64,000 nucleotides of DNA from assembly GCF_000959445.1 (NCBI RefSeq), contig NZ_CP009630.1:1364001-1428000 (forward strand), in the 5' to 3' direction. The notes beneath the pieces were generated by a model, which did not search any database, was not told where the DNA came from, and was given only the letters and a program-made list of their open reading frames with translations. How positions within the stretch are numbered: position 1 is the stretch's first letter; each line of letters opens with the position of its first letter. This document shows, piece after piece, positions 8,165 through 17,000 of this stretch. The translations under genes were made by a program, and so were the position numbers. This stretch comes from Burkholderia vietnamiensis LMG 10929 (lineage in GTDB: Bacteria > Pseudomonadota > Gammaproteobacteria > Burkholderiales > Burkholderiaceae).

Positions 8165-8366
8165 CGCGGCGGCTATAGACGGGCCGCGTCGTCACGACCC
8201 CGTACGCCGTGTTGCCGCGTGCCCTCGGCGTTTCGCGCCGTCTGCCGTCTGCCGTGTCACCGTGCGTCCGTGCACCTGCAGAAGCAATTCAAACGAGCGA
8301 CCCCACCGCTGTCACCGCCCAGCGATGAACACCGCCCGACCACGCCCGCTCCCCGCCTCCCTGCCA

Positions 8367-8786
8367 CTAAGCGTTCCGCCGCCGCTCGATCCATTCGAAC
8401 AACACCATCCCGACCAGCATCGCGGCAACGAACGCGCTGCCCTTGAGCGAGCCGAACCCGACCGATACGATCGCCGGCCCCGGGCAGAATCCGGCCAGCC
8501 CCCAGCCGATGCCGAACACGGCGCTGCCCGCGACGAGCCGCACCGTAATCGCCCGCGCAGCCGGCAACTGGATCGGCAAGCCGAGCAGCGATAGCGTGCG
8601 GCGCTTCGCCCATGCGAACGCGAACACGGCAACGCCGATCGCGCCGGCCATCACGAACGCGAGCGACGGATCCCAGCGACCGGCCAGATCGAGAAAACCG
8701 AGCACTTTTTCCGGATTCGCCATCCCGGACACGATGAGCCCCGCGCCGAACAGCAGTCCCGCCAGAAACGCAAATCCTGCCTGCAT
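8367..8786 (-). CDS. YeeE/YedE family membrane protein, second half-transporter
   Basis: A 139-residue member of the YeeE/YedE (sulf_transp, DUF395) family, which imports thiosulfate or related sulfur species. Four hydrophobic segments are visible, with the family motif MANPEKVLGFLDLAGRWDPS after the first and FGIGWGLAGFCPGPA, containing the conserved cysteine, in the third. The full-length family is split here into two genes: this one follows the partner at 8788 with one base between stop and start. The two halves probably pair in the inner membrane. They share an operon with the ArsR-type regulator upstream. Confidence 0.85.
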   Translation of the reverse strand: MQAGFAFLAGLLFGAGLIVSGMANPEKVLGFLDLAGRWDPSLAFVMAGAIGVAVFAFAWAKRRTLSLLGLPIQLPAARAITVRLVAGSAVFGIGWGLAGFCPGPAIVSVGFGSLKGSAFVAAMLVGMVLFEWIERRRNA

Positions 8787-8787
8787 G

Positions 8788-9222
8788 TCAGCCTCCGAGC
8801 ACGTGCCTGCGCACGAATACGGTCGCGAAACCCGCCACCATGAACACCGCCGTCGCGACGATCGATCTGACCGCGCCGCGCGACAACCCGCACACCCCGT
8901 GACCGCTCGTACATCCACCCGCATAGCGCGTGCCGATGCCGACCAGCAACCCGGCCGCCAGCAGTTCGCCCCAGCCGGCATTGACCTGCGGCATCGCACC
9001 GCTGCCGGCGACGCGCATCATCAGCGGCGCGGCGATCAACCCGGCGACGAATGCGGCGCGCCACGCGCGCTCGCCGCCGCGGGCCGTGAGCAGCCCCCCG
9101 ACGATGCCGCTGATCCCCGCGATACGCCCGTTGAACGCGACGAGCCACGCGGCGGCCAGTCCGATCAGCACACCACCGGCAAGCGATAGCGCCGGCGTGA
9201 AATGAAACGTATCAATCTGCAT
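8788..9222 (-). CDS. YeeE/YedE family membrane protein, first half-transporter
   Basis: A 144-residue integral membrane protein of the YeeE/YedE family. It has about four hydrophobic segments and the signature GGCTSGHGVCGLSRG near residue 115, with the two cysteines that pass sulfur species through the channel in studied homologues. The start ATG 9222 overlaps the end of the regulator gene by about 11 bases, and its stop is one base from the next YeeE gene, giving a tight three-gene operon. Together with a BigR-like regulator this points to uptake or export of sulfur compounds, perhaps within sulfide detoxification; no persulfide dioxygenase is in the window. Confidence 0.87.
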   Translation of the reverse strand: MQIDTFHFTPALSLAGGVLIGLAAAWLVAFNGRIAGISGIVGGLLTARGGERAWRAAFVAGLIAAPLMMRVAGSGAMPQVNAGWGELLAAGLLVGIGTRYAGGCTSGHGVCGLSRGAVRSIVATAVFMVAGFATVFVRRHVLGG

Positions 9223-9562
9223 GACGCCTCCTCGTCGCGGCCGGGCCGCAGAATTGTTCGTAGAGCACACCCATCACCGCGATCGCGGCCGGGCTGTCGA
9301 GCGAGTAGTGAATGTTCTTGCCTTCGCGACGCGTTCGGACGAGCGCGTTGTCGCGCAACACGCCGAGTTGCTGCGACAGCGTCGGCTGCCGAATGTCGAG
9401 CCGCGCTTCGAGATCGCTCACACAGCGCTCGCCCTGCGACAGTTCGCACAGCAGCAGCAGCCGGTCGGGATTGGACAGCACCCTGAGCAACGCGCACGCC
9501 GACTCGGCGGCGGCGCGCATTTCGTCGGGCTCGGGCAGTCCAGAGACGGAATCTGCGTTCAT
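9212..9562 (-). CDS. ArsR-family regulator, BigR/SqrR-like persulfide sensor
   Basis: A 116-residue winged-helix repressor. The helix-turn-helix lies at about residues 47-72 (CVSDLEARLDIRQPTLSQQL) with the wing TRREGKNIHYSL. Cysteines are at residues 39, 47 and 105 (CELSQGERC and YEQFCG). In BigR, SqrR and YgaV, a pair of cysteines, one in the second helix and one in the last, reacts with sulfane sulfur and releases DNA; Cys47 or Cys39 and Cys105 fit this. It heads an operon with two YeeE-type transporters and probably represses its own promoter, which contains an AT-rich dyad. The metal-binding ELCVCDL motif of arsenic-type ArsR is absent. Confidence 0.85.
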   Translation of the reverse strand: MNADSVSGLPEPDEMRAAAESACALLRVLSNPDRLLLLCELSQGERCVSDLEARLDIRQPTLSQQLGVLRDNALVRTRREGKNIHYSLDSPAAIAVMGVLYEQFCGPAATRRRHAD

Positions 9563-9589
9563 CGGTACCCTCGCTACGATTTCAGTTGG

Positions 9590-9621
9590 AATATTATATC
9601 GTTGTATATATTGTTTGTCGG
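9590..9621 (-). promoter_or_regulatory. Promoter and AT-rich operator of the BigR-like/YeeE operon
   Basis: On the minus strand CCGACA (9616-9621) and TATAAT (9593-9598) are separated by exactly 17 bp. Between and over them lies an imperfect inverted repeat, AATATTATA (9590-9598) and TATATATTG (9605-9613). The placement suits a repressor blocking RNA polymerase, and BigR-type operators are AT-rich dyads of this kind. The start codon of the regulator lies 28 bases downstream. Confidence 0.6.
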
Positions 9622-9726
9622 CAGTGCGCTCGCGCGGCACTCGGTCGCAGCGAGACGGAAAAGGCAAACGGAGGGATGCGCGACGCGACAACTGCGCCGC
9701 GCCGCGTGCTGCTTCGCTGCGACGGC

Positions 9727-11001
9727 TCAGACGCCGTCGCAGGACGCCGTATCGGTATCGTCGAGCATCAGCGTGCCGACCCGCGCGGGCACGAGCGGCG
9801 TGCGCGGCGCGGGCGGCGTCCAGCCGAACAGCGCGTGCGCGGCCGCGCCGCACACGCGGCCTTGGCACGCGCCCATCCCGCAGCGCGTCTGCAGCTTCGC
9901 GGCCGTCCAGCCGTGGGCCGGCGCGACGGCGTCGTAGCGCACGTCCTCGCAACGGCACAGCAGCGTATCGGGCCGTGCGAGCCGGCGGATCGGCTCGCGG
10001 ATCGCAAAGCGCTCGCGCACCGCATCGCCGAATGCCTGCCAACGCGCGCGCTGCTCGACCAGCGCGGCGAGCCGCGCCGTCTGCCCGGTCGCCGCATGAC
10101 CGGCGATTTCGCCTTCGACCATCGCCAGCTCGCTGCCGCCGACGCCCGTACATTCGCCCGCCGCGAAACAGCCGTCGCGGCTCGTGCGCTGGTGCGCGTC
10201 CACCACGACCGCGCCGTGCTCGATCCGGCAGCCGAGATGGCTCGGCAACACGGTGTTCGGCACGAGCCCGAAGCCGCACGCGAGCCGATCGCAGTCGACC
10301 TCGTACTCGCGCTCGCCCTGCCGGATCCGCACGCGCTCGAGCCGTTGGTCGCCGAACGCTTCGACGACGTACGCATCCGGCCGATAGACGGCCGTGGCGA
10401 GCTTCGCGGCCTGCGCGAGCTTCGACGGCCAGCGCCACAGCCCTGCGCCGAAACCGGCGACATCGCGCCACGCGGCCTGTTCGAGCACGTGCGACACCCG
10501 CGCGCCGGCGTGCCGGGCCGTCGCCGCGCTCGCGAGCAGCAGCGGGCCGCTGCCGGCGATCACGATGCGCTGTCCGCGCACGTCGAGGCCGTATTTGATC
10601 AGCGCCTGCAGGCCGCCCGCGCCGGTTACGCCGGGCAGCGTCCAGCCGGGGAACGGCAGCAGCAGCTCGCGCGCGCCGCTACAGACGATCAGCGTGCGGA
10701 ATTCCAGCAGAAAGCCACGCTCGTCGTCCTCGAGCAGCAGCGTGCCCGGCTGCGTTTCGGCGACGATCCGCGTAGCTGCGAGATGCGTGACGTTCGGCCG
10801 GCGCAGCACCGCGAGCCGTTCGGCGGCGGCCGGCGCCGGCGTCGCGTCGACTGCCTGGCGCCAGATCTGCCCGCCGGCGCGCGGGTTGTCGTCGACGATC
10901 GCGACCGTCGCGCCGCTGCGCGCGGCGGCGCCCGCGGCCGACAGCCCCGCCGGCCCCGCGCCGACGACCGCGACGTCGACGCTCAGTCGTTCCTGTTTCA
11001 T
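9727..11001 (-). CDS. D-hydroxyproline dehydrogenase, FAD/NAD(P)-binding alpha subunit (HcnB/LhpF-like)
   Basis: One of three subunits of a flavoprotein dehydrogenase that oxidises cis-4-hydroxy-D-proline to pyrroline-4-hydroxy-2-carboxylate. The first FAD loop is VAVVGAGPAGLSAAGAAARSG near residue 10, and a second dinucleotide-binding loop IVIAGSGPLLLASAA appears mid-protein. The C-terminus is a BFD-like iron-sulfur domain with cysteines in LLCRCEDV and RCGMGACQGRVC. Start ATG 11001 overlaps the stop of the small 2Fe-2S subunit (ATGA). This organisation (alpha, 2Fe-2S, DAO-like beta) is like hydrogen cyanide synthase HcnABC and opine oxidases; the neighbouring epimerase makes hydroxyproline the likely substrate. 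Confidence 0.85.
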   Translation of the reverse strand: MKQERLSVDVAVVGAGPAGLSAAGAAARSGATVAIVDDNPRAGGQIWRQAVDATPAPAAAERLAVLRRPNVTHLAATRIVAETQPGTLLLEDDERGFLLEFRTLIVCSGARELLLPFPGWTLPGVTGAGGLQALIKYGLDVRGQRIVIAGSGPLLLASAATARHAGARVSHVLEQAAWRDVAGFGAGLWRWPSKLAQAAKLATAVYRPDAYVVEAFGDQRLERVRIRQGEREYEVDCDRLACGFGLVPNTVLPSHLGCRIEHGAVVVDAHQRTSRDGCFAAGECTGVGGSELAMVEGEIAGHAATGQTARLAALVEQRARWQAFGDAVRERFAIREPIRRLARPDTLLCRCEDVRYDAVAPAHGWTAAKLQTRCGMGACQGRVCGAAAHALFGWTPPAPRTPLVPARVGTLMLDDTDTASCDGV

Positions 11002-11231
11002 CGCGTGCGCTCCACCCGCATCCCGTCGCGGCACAGCGTCTGGCAAGCCAGCCGGCGCCGGCCGTCGATCGTCATCCTGCACTCCTGGCAGATTCCCATG
11101 CCGCAAAACGGCGCACGCGCGGTGCCCGTGCACGACACGCGCGTCGTATCGTCGCCGCTCGCCGCGACGGCGGCCGCGACGGTTGCGCCGTCGGCCACGG
11201 TCAGCGCGCGGCCGTCCAGATGAATGATCAT
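10998..11231 (-). CDS. (2Fe-2S)-binding small subunit of D-hydroxyproline dehydrogenase
   Basis: A 77-residue ferredoxin-like subunit (HcnA type). Cysteines lie in VSCTGTARAPFCGMGICQEC and again in RLACQTLC, matching a plant-type 2Fe-2S binding loop (C-x-G-x-x-x-x-x-x-C-G-x-G-x-C-x-x-C). It probably carries electrons between the two flavin subunits or to the respiratory chain. Start ATG 11231 overlaps the end of the DAO-like subunit gene; its TGA overlaps the next ATG. Tight overlaps indicate a 1:1:1 complex made from one transcript. It is easily missed because a longer Arg-rich shadow frame covers it. Confidence 0.85.
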   Translation of the reverse strand: MIIHLDGRALTVADGATVAAAVAASGDDTTRVSCTGTARAPFCGMGICQECRMTIDGRRRLACQTLCRDGMRVERTR

Positions 11232-12358
11232 GAAGAATGCGCTCCGGCTACGGGGGACGTCGCGAGAAAACGTCCCGGCAAATACGGTTCGATGTCGATG
11301 GGCGGCCGCTCGCCGGTCATCGCCGCGGCGACGAGCCGGGCGCTGACCGGCGCGGTCGTCACGCCGAGCCCTTCGTGCCCGACCGCGAGCCACACGCCCG
11401 GCCGCGCCGGATGCTCGCCCAGCAGCGGCAGGCCGTCGGGGCTCGCCGAACGGAAGCCCGTCCATGCGCGAATGCCGTTCAAGTCGGCCAGCTCCGGCAG
11501 ATAGCCGGCCGCGCGGCGCAGCATTCGCGCGAGCACCGGCTGCTCGACGCGCGCGTCGTCGGTGTCGAACTGGCGCGATGAGCCGATCAGCAACTGGCCG
11601 GTCGGCCGCGGCTGCACGTTGAACGCCACCGACGTGCCGTCGCTCGCGTGCGCGCTCGCCGCATAGCCGAGCTCGACGAGCTGGTGCGACACGCGGCCGG
11701 GATAGCGGTCGGTGATCAACAGGTGGCCCTTCTTCGGGCGCAACGGCAGTTCGGGTAACAGCGCGCGTGCAGCGACGCCGTTGGCGACCACCACGCGCTG
11801 CGCGCGCAGCGTGTCGCCGCTCGCGAGCGTCACGCTCGCGCCGTCGACCGCCACCGCGCGATCGCGGCGCAACGCGACGCCCGGCGCGCGCTGCAGCAGC
11901 CAGCTGGCTGCGACGGGCGCATAGAGAATCGCATCGCCGGGGATCTTCAGCGCGCCGCCGAGGCCCGCGCGCAGCATCGGCTCGAGCCGCGCGAGCGTCG
12001 CCGCGTCGATCAGCTCGCCGGCCACGCCGTGCGCGGCGAGCGTCGCCTGCTTCGCGCGCGCGAGATCCATCTCGTGCGCGTCGGCCGCGAGCCACAGCGT
12101 GCCGCAGTTGCGGTACGCGCAGCCCTGCGGCATCTGGTCGGCGAGCGCGCGCCACAGCCCGATCGAATAATGGCTCAGCGCGAGCTCGGCCGCGTTGTCG
12201 TCCATCGCGACGAGATGGCCCATGCCGGCGCCGGTCGCGCCGCCGCTGGCGTCGTCGACCACCAGCACACGCAGCCCGCGCTGCGCCAGCTCGTGCGCAC
12301 ATGCCGCGCCGACGATGCCGGCGCCGATCACCACGACGTCGGTCGTCGTCCCGCTCAC
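11228..12358 (-). CDS. D-hydroxyproline dehydrogenase, DAO-type FAD subunit (HcnC/LhpB-like)
   Basis: Catalytic flavin subunit of the D-amino acid oxidase family (376 residues). The N-terminal FAD site reads [21 protein letters not shown]; the C-terminal FAD contact is [18 protein letters not shown]. In this family the protein takes hydride from the C-alpha of a D-amino acid such as cis-4-hydroxy-D-proline. The start is GTG at 12358, overlapping the epimerase stop (GTGA), so translation is coupled. The next gene, the 2Fe-2S subunit, overlaps its end. Assignment to hydroxyproline rather than another opine or amino acid rests on the adjacent epimerase. Confidence 0.86.
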   Translation of the reverse strand: MSGTTTDVVVIGAGIVGAACAHELAQRGLRVLVVDDASGGATGAGMGHLVAMDDNAAELALSHYSIGLWRALADQMPQGCAYRNCGTLWLAADAHEMDLARAKQATLAAHGVAGELIDAATLARLEPMLRAGLGGALKIPGDAILYAPVAASWLLQRAPGVALRRDRAVAVDGASVTLASGDTLRAQRVVVANGVAARALLPELPLRPKKGHLLITDRYPGRVSHQLVELGYAASAHASDGTSVAFNVQPRPTGQLLIGSSRQFDTDDARVEQPVLARMLRRAAGYLPELADLNGIRAWTGFRSASPDGLPLLGEHPARPGVWLAVGHEGLGVTTAPVSARLVAAAMTGERPPIDIEPYLPGRFLATSPVAGAHSS

Positions 12359-13287
12359 GACACGATGCCCCAGCCGAACGGATCGTCTTCGTCGATCAAC
12401 AGCGTCGCTTCCGCGCTCAGGTGGGCGCTGCCGCGAATCGTCGGCACGATGCCGCCGTCGGCGAGCGCATAGCTCGCATGGAACACGCTGCCGATCACGC
12501 TCGCCTGCCGCCACACGACGCCCGGTTCGAGCTTGCCGTCGGCCGCGAGGCACGCGAGCTTCGCGCTCGTGCCGGTGCCGCAGGGCGAGCGATCGTACGC
12601 ATGGCCGGGACACAGCACGAAGCTGCGGCTGTCGTGCTCGGGGTCGTCGGCGAACAGTTCGATATGGTCGATCTCGCCGCCGTTCGCGCCGGTGATGCCG
12701 GCGCGCTCGAGCCCCGCGCGCACCGCCGACGAATACGCGGTCAGCGCCGCGACGTTGTCGCCGGCGACGCGCTGGCCGTGCTCGCTGATCAGGAAGAACC
12801 AGTTGCCGCCCCAGGCGATGTCGCCCTTCACCGGGCCGTAACCCGGCACGTCGACCTCGACCGCCTTCGCATGGCGATACGCGAGCACGTTGCGCACGCT
12901 GACCGACAGGTCGTCGTGCAGCGTCGCCTCGACGGTGCCCACCGGCGTCTCGATCAGATGCACGCCCGGCCCGATGCGGCCCATGTGATGCAGCGTGCGC
13001 ACGACGCCGATCGTGCCGTGGCCGCACATCCCGAGGTAGCCGCTGTTGTTGAAGAAGATCACGCCGGCCGCCGCGTCGGGCGACACGGGCTCGCACAGCA
13101 GCGCGCCGACCAGCACGTCGCTGCCGCGCGGCTCGAGGATGCAGGCGGTGCGGTAGCGATCGTGCTCGCGCGCGAGCACGTCGCGACGCTCGGCCATCGT
13201 GCCGTTGCCGAGCGAAGGAAAGCCGGACACGACGAGCCGCGTGGGTTCGCCGCCCGTGTGCGAATCGATGATCTGAATGCGCTTCAT
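12355..13287 (-). CDS. lhpA: 4-hydroxyproline epimerase
   Basis: Converts trans-4-hydroxy-L-proline to cis-4-hydroxy-D-proline, the first step of bacterial hydroxyproline catabolism. The two catalytic cysteines of the proline racemase superfamily are present: in [12 protein letters not shown] and in [11 protein letters not shown]. The second cysteine is threonine in the related 3-hydroxyproline dehydratases, so epimerase is favoured. From ATG 13287 ([19 protein letters not shown]) the protein has 310 residues, the family length. However a strong GGAGG site five bases before ATG 13317 suggests a 10-residue longer form beginning [10 protein letters not shown] may be made. First gene of a four-gene minus-strand operon with the D-hydroxyproline dehydrogenase subunits. 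Confidence 0.9.
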   Translation of the reverse strand: MKRIQIIDSHTGGEPTRLVVSGFPSLGNGTMAERRDVLAREHDRYRTACILEPRGSDVLVGALLCEPVSPDAAAGVIFFNNSGYLGMCGHGTIGVVRTLHHMGRIGPGVHLIETPVGTVEATLHDDLSVSVRNVLAYRHAKAVEVDVPGYGPVKGDIAWGGNWFFLISEHGQRVAGDNVAALTAYSSAVRAGLERAGITGANGGEIDHIELFADDPEHDSRSFVLCPGHAYDRSPCGTGTSAKLACLAADGKLEPGVVWRQASVIGSVFHASYALADGGIVPTIRGSAHLSAEATLLIDEDDPFGWGIVS

Positions 13288-13368
13288 CATGAGCCGTCCG
13301 AGATGGGAAAGGAGCATAGCTTCCTCCGTCGCGCGTCGGCCCGCTTGTGGGTTTTCGATGAGGCCGAC

Positions 13369-13431
13369 GACGAAATCGGCACAGCGTCGGGCGCCGCCCG
13401 GACGCGCGCCGCGCATTGTGCCGATTTCGTC
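13369..13431. promoter_or_regulatory. Perfect 15-bp inverted repeat upstream of the hydroxyproline operon
   Basis: GACGAAATCGGCACA at 13369-13383 is matched exactly by its reverse complement TGTGCCGATTTCGTC at 13417-13431, with 33 bp between the arms. It lies 50-110 bases upstream of the epimerase gene, in the gap before the divergent dehydrogenase arm. Arms this long with this spacing suit a dimeric or tetrameric regulator. No regulator gene for this pathway is within the window. A transcript hairpin is less likely because no T-run follows. Confidence 0.6.
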
Positions 13432-14144
13432 ATTCCGCTCCGCGATACGGCTCAAGCGTGATGGGCACCGGCACGGCGATACTGGTTGCAGGTCGCCGCG
13501 CCGGTCGTCGATCGAGATGCGGCAGGCGTACGCGGTGCGCCGGGACGTCGGCCACAAGCGGCGGACTTCGCGCCGCGCCCGGCAGCCGGCCGGTGCGCGG
13601 GCGGTGTTAAGCCGCTTTCGTCACGGCGCACCGCGCCGGCCGTGCGTCATTGGTCAGCGGTCAGCGGGCGAACCGCCGAACGTGCGGGGCAGGCGCTTGC
13701 CGGCAGCGCGGCGGCGGCACACCGCCGCTTCGCCATTTGCGTGCCCGGCATCGCCGGCGCCGAGCCCGTTCGCCGCAGCGCGCCGCGCGCGGCGCATGAA
13801 TGGCCGGCGCCCGCGCCGCTCGTCCGGACCGGCCGCCACCCGCACCGGCCCCGGCCCCGATACATCCCAGGAGACGCACCCATGCCAGCCCAAGGCAACG
13901 CCCATCCGCCCGTCCCGTTGCCCCGCTCCGCGGCGGCTTCGGCGGCATCGGCCGGCTCGCGCATCCGTACGACACGGCGGTCGTCGCGGCAGTCGCGCTC
14001 GTCCTCCATTACTGGGGCGCCCGCACCGGCATCCGTGCCGACGAGCTGCAGCTCGACGACGACGAAGGCGGACGCCCCGCTTTCCGCTCCCTTCCACTCC
14101 GGCCGCACGCAGTGCGCGCGGCGCCGCATTTTCCAAGGAACCCC
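13432..14144. other. Long gap between the divergent hydroxyproline arms; possible decayed ORF
   Basis: No intact gene. At 13882 an ATG follows a good GGAGA ribosome binding site ([15 protein letters not shown]) but its frame soon becomes Ser/Arg/Thr-rich. In the +1 frame, about 13945-14100 reads [40 protein letters not shown], which has natural protein composition and no start of its own. A frameshift could join the two, giving a small degenerate gene. That frame runs into the dehydrogenase without a stop, so it may also be chance. AAGGAA just before 14145 is the ribosome binding site of the next gene. Confidence 0.3.
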
Positions 14145-15737
14145 ATGCAACTCACAGGCCAGCTCCTGATCGGCCAGACGGCCGTCGCCGGACGGAACGG
14201 CACCTTTCACGCGATCGCCGCCGCGACCGGCGAGCCGCTCGCGCCCGCATTCGGCGGCGCGAGCCCGCACGACCTCGACACGGCCTGTGCGCTCGCCGAC
14301 GCCGCCTTCGACACCTATCGCGACACGCATCCCGAGCAACGCGCCGCGTTTCTCGAGGCGATCGGCCGCAACATCGTCGCGCTCGGCGACGAGCTGATCG
14401 AACGCTGCGTCGTCGAAACCGGGCTGCCGCGCGCGCGCATCGAAGGCGAGCGCGGCCGCACGGTCGGCCAGCTCGCGCTGTTCGCGGCGCTGCTGCGTGA
14501 CGGCGCTTACATCGATGCGCGCATCGACCCCGCGCGCCCCGAGCGCAAGCCGCTGCCGCGCGTGGACCTACGGCTGCGCAACGTCGCGATCGGCCCGGTG
14601 GCCGTGTTCGGCGCGTCGAACTTCCCGCTCGCGTTCTCGGTGGCGGGCGGCGACACCGCGTCGGCGCTGGCCGCCGGCTGCCCGGTGATCGTCAAGGCGC
14701 ACTCGGCGCATCCGGGCACGTCCGAGCTCGTCGGCCGCGCGATCCAGCAGGCCGTGCGCGACTGCACGCTGCCGGCCGGCGTGTTCTCGCTGCTGTTCGA
14801 CGCGTCGCGCGAGATCGGTCAGGCGCTCGTCGCCGACGCGCGCATCAAGGCGGTCGGCTTTACCGGCTCGCGCGGCGGCGGCGTCGCGCTGATGCACATC
14901 GCGGCCGTGCGCCACGAGCCGATTCCCGTCTATGCGGAAATGAGCTCGATCAACCCGGTGCTGCTGTGCCCGGCCGCGCTCGCCGAACGCCACGATGCGA
15001 TCGCGGCGCAGTTCGTCGCGTCGCTCACGCTCGGCGCCGGCCAGTTCTGCACGAACCCCGGCCTGGTGCTCGCGATCGACGGCCCGGCCCTGCGTGCGTT
15101 CGAGGGCGCGGCGGTCACCGCCATCCAGGCGAGCGCGGCGCAGACGATGCTGACGCCGCACATGCATGCGAGCTATACGCGCGGCGTGATCGCGCAGCGT
15201 GCGCACGGCGCGGTCGAGCTGCTTGCCGAAGGCGCCGAGGGCGGCCGCTACCAGGCGCGCGCCGCGCTGTTCGCGACGTCGGCCGACGCGTTCGTCGCGC
15301 ACCCCGAATTGCGCAATGAAGTGTTCGGCCCCGCGTCGCTGATCGTGCGCTGCCCGGACGCCGATACGCTGCATCGCGTGCTGAAGTCGCTCGAAGGCCA
15401 GTTGACGATCGCCGCGCACCTCGCCGCCGACGACGCGCCGCTGTTCGCCGCGCTGCGCCCGACGCTCGAGCGCAAGGCCGGCCGCATTCTGGTCAACGGC
15501 TTCGGCACGGGCGTCGAGGTCGGCCACGCGATGGTGCACGGCGGCCCGTTCCCGGCGACGTCCGACACGCGCACCACGTCGGTCGGCGCACGCGCGATCG
15601 AGCGGTTCCTGCGGCCGGTGTCGTACCAGGACGTGCCCGACGCACTGCTGCCCGACGCGCTCCGCGACGGCAACCCGCTGAACGTGCCGCAACGCATCGA
15701 CGGCGTGCCGGCGCTGCGGGCAGCGCGCGATGTCTGA
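14145..15737 (+). CDS. NADP-dependent alpha-ketoglutarate semialdehyde dehydrogenase
   Basis: Oxidises alpha-ketoglutarate semialdehyde to alpha-ketoglutarate, the last step of hydroxyproline degradation (also used for sugar acids). It is a 530-residue aldehyde dehydrogenase of the NADP(+)-type subfamily. The nucleophile is Cys302 in [11 protein letters not shown] and the general base Glu265 in [10 protein letters not shown]. The cofactor and oxyanion region reads [23 protein letters not shown] 14145 has an AAGGAA site eight bases upstream; longer in-frame starts are in unconserved sequence. It overlaps the next gene by eight bases. Its position opposite the epimerase operon makes the hydroxyproline role likely. 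Confidence 0.88.
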   Translation: MQLTGQLLIGQTAVAGRNGTFHAIAAATGEPLAPAFGGASPHDLDTACALADAAFDTYRDTHPEQRAAFLEAIGRNIVALGDELIERCVVETGLPRARIEGERGRTVGQLALFAALLRDGAYIDARIDPARPERKPLPRVDLRLRNVAIGPVAVFGASNFPLAFSVAGGDTASALAAGCPVIVKAHSAHPGTSELVGRAIQQAVRDCTLPAGVFSLLFDASREIGQALVADARIKAVGFTGSRGGGVALMHIAAVRHEPIPVYAEMSSINPVLLCPAALAERHDAIAAQFVASLTLGAGQFCTNPGLVLAIDGPALRAFEGAAVTAIQASAAQTMLTPHMHASYTRGVIAQRAHGAVELLAEGAEGGRYQARAALFATSADAFVAHPELRNEVFGPASLIVRCPDADTLHRVLKSLEGQLTIAAHLAADDAPLFAALRPTLERKAGRILVNGFGTGVEVGHAMVHGGPFPATSDTRTTSVGARAIERFLRPVSYQDVPDALLPDALRDGNPLNVPQRIDGVPALRAARDV

Positions 15738-16752
15738 GCCGCGCGCCGACGTCGTGCTGGCGCTCGACGACGTCCATGCACTCGCGCTGCGGGTGCTGAT
15801 GCACCACGGGATGTCGCTTGCACACGCGCATGCGATCGCCGACGTCATCACGCAGGGCCAGCGCGACGAGTGCCACTCGCACGGCGTGTATCGGCTGCTC
15901 GTGTGCGTGCGCACGCTGAAGAAAGGCAAGGTCGATCCACGCGCCGTGCCGACGCTGCGACGCCTGTCGTCGTCGATCGTCGCGCTCGACGCGCATCGCG
16001 GCTTCTCGCTGCTGAGCTTCAAGACGGGGCTGCCGGTGCTCGTCGGGATGGCGAAGCAACACGGCATCGCGGCGATGGCGATCAACAACTGCTACCACTT
16101 CTCGGCGCTGTGGCCCGAAGTCGAAGCGATCGCCGCCGAGGGGCTGGCCGGCATCGCGATGAACCCGAGCCACAGCTGGGTCGCGCCGGAAGGCGGCCGC
16201 GAACCGGTGTTCGGCACGAATCCGATCGCGTTCGCTTGGCCGCGCCCGGGCGGACTGCCGTTCGTGTTCGACTTCGCGACCAGCGCGATCGCGCGCGGCG
16301 ACATCGAGCTGCACGCGAAACGGGGCGACGCGATCCCGCCGCACTGGGCGATCGACGCCGACGGCCGGCCGACCACCGATCCGCACGCCGCCCTGCGGGG
16401 CGCAATGCGCACGTTCGGCGGGCACAAGGGCTCGGCGCTCGCGGCGATGGTCGAGCTGCTCGGCGGCGCGCTGATCGGCGACCTGACGAGTCAGGAGTCG
16501 CTGGCGTTCGACGGCGGCGTCGGCGCCACGCCGTGCCACGGCGAGCTCGTGGTCGCGTTCGACCCGAAGGTGTTCCTCGGCGACGACCTCGACGCGGGTC
16601 TCGCGCGCGGCGAACGGCTGTTCGACGCGATCACCGCGCAAGGGGCGCGACTGCCGTCGCAGCGGCGCTTCGACGCCCGTGCGCGCAGCATCGCGCACGG
16701 CGTGCGGATTCCGCGGGCGCTGTACGACGAGATTCTCGCGCTGGTCGAGTGA
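15730..16752 (+). CDS. Ldh-family NAD(P)H imine reductase (DpkA/pyrroline-2-carboxylate reductase type)
   Basis: A 340-residue member of the malate/L-lactate dehydrogenase family (Ldh_2), which includes delta1-piperideine-2-carboxylate/delta1-pyrroline-2-carboxylate reductase. The active-site histidine segment is [13 protein letters not shown] and the conserved nucleotide-binding block [16 protein letters not shown]. In hydroxyproline and proline pathways such enzymes reduce a cyclic imine to L-proline, so it could link trans-3-hydroxyproline or a side imine to proline. It overlaps the preceding dehydrogenase by eight bases, so the two are co-expressed. Malate or ureidoglycolate dehydrogenase activity is not excluded by sequence. 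Confidence 0.8.
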   Translation: MSEPRADVVLALDDVHALALRVLMHHGMSLAHAHAIADVITQGQRDECHSHGVYRLLVCVRTLKKGKVDPRAVPTLRRLSSSIVALDAHRGFSLLSFKTGLPVLVGMAKQHGIAAMAINNCYHFSALWPEVEAIAAEGLAGIAMNPSHSWVAPEGGREPVFGTNPIAFAWPRPGGLPFVFDFATSAIARGDIELHAKRGDAIPPHWAIDADGRPTTDPHAALRGAMRTFGGHKGSALAAMVELLGGALIGDLTSQESLAFDGGVGATPCHGELVVAFDPKVFLGDDLDAGLARGERLFDAITAQGARLPSQRRFDARARSIAHGVRIPRALYDEILALVE

Positions 16753-16886
16753 GGCGTGGCGGTGCGGGCCGGCCTACACGGCCTGCCCTGCGCGCCGCGG
16801 CCCGCGGCCGCTCATCGCCGATGGAATGGCCAAACCCGGTGCCCCACCACCCGCTCCCACCGCCGGCGCACGCCCGGCGGCTGTGG

Positions 16887-16892
16887 GATAAT
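16887..16892 (+). promoter_or_regulatory. Putative -10 element of ilvD
   Basis: GATAAT at 16887-16892, preceded by TGTGG in an otherwise very GC-rich stretch, resembles an extended -10 element. It would give a leader of about 100 bases before the ilvD start. No clear -35 and no branched-chain-rich leader peptide or attenuator hairpin were seen. Confidence 0.4.
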
Positions 16893-17000
16893 TGCCCCGT
16901 TTGCCCAGGGCGCAGCTCAAGAGGTTGTTCGCACGGGCGCGAGAGAGGCCTTTATTCCCGTGCCTCCACCCTTTTCCGCGATATTTCTTCAGCCATCACA

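Noticed and set aside
11228..13096. Long minus-strand frame spanning the epimerase and the DAO-type subunit as one fused protein
   Set aside because: The upstream half is an Arg-rich shadow of the epimerase; the real subunit starts at GTG 12358, overlapping the epimerase stop.
13800..14144. N-terminal extension of the semialdehyde dehydrogenase frame
   Set aside because: It lacks family similarity and the AAGGAA ribosome binding site precedes ATG 14145, which starts the conserved region. It may be remains of another gene, reported separately.
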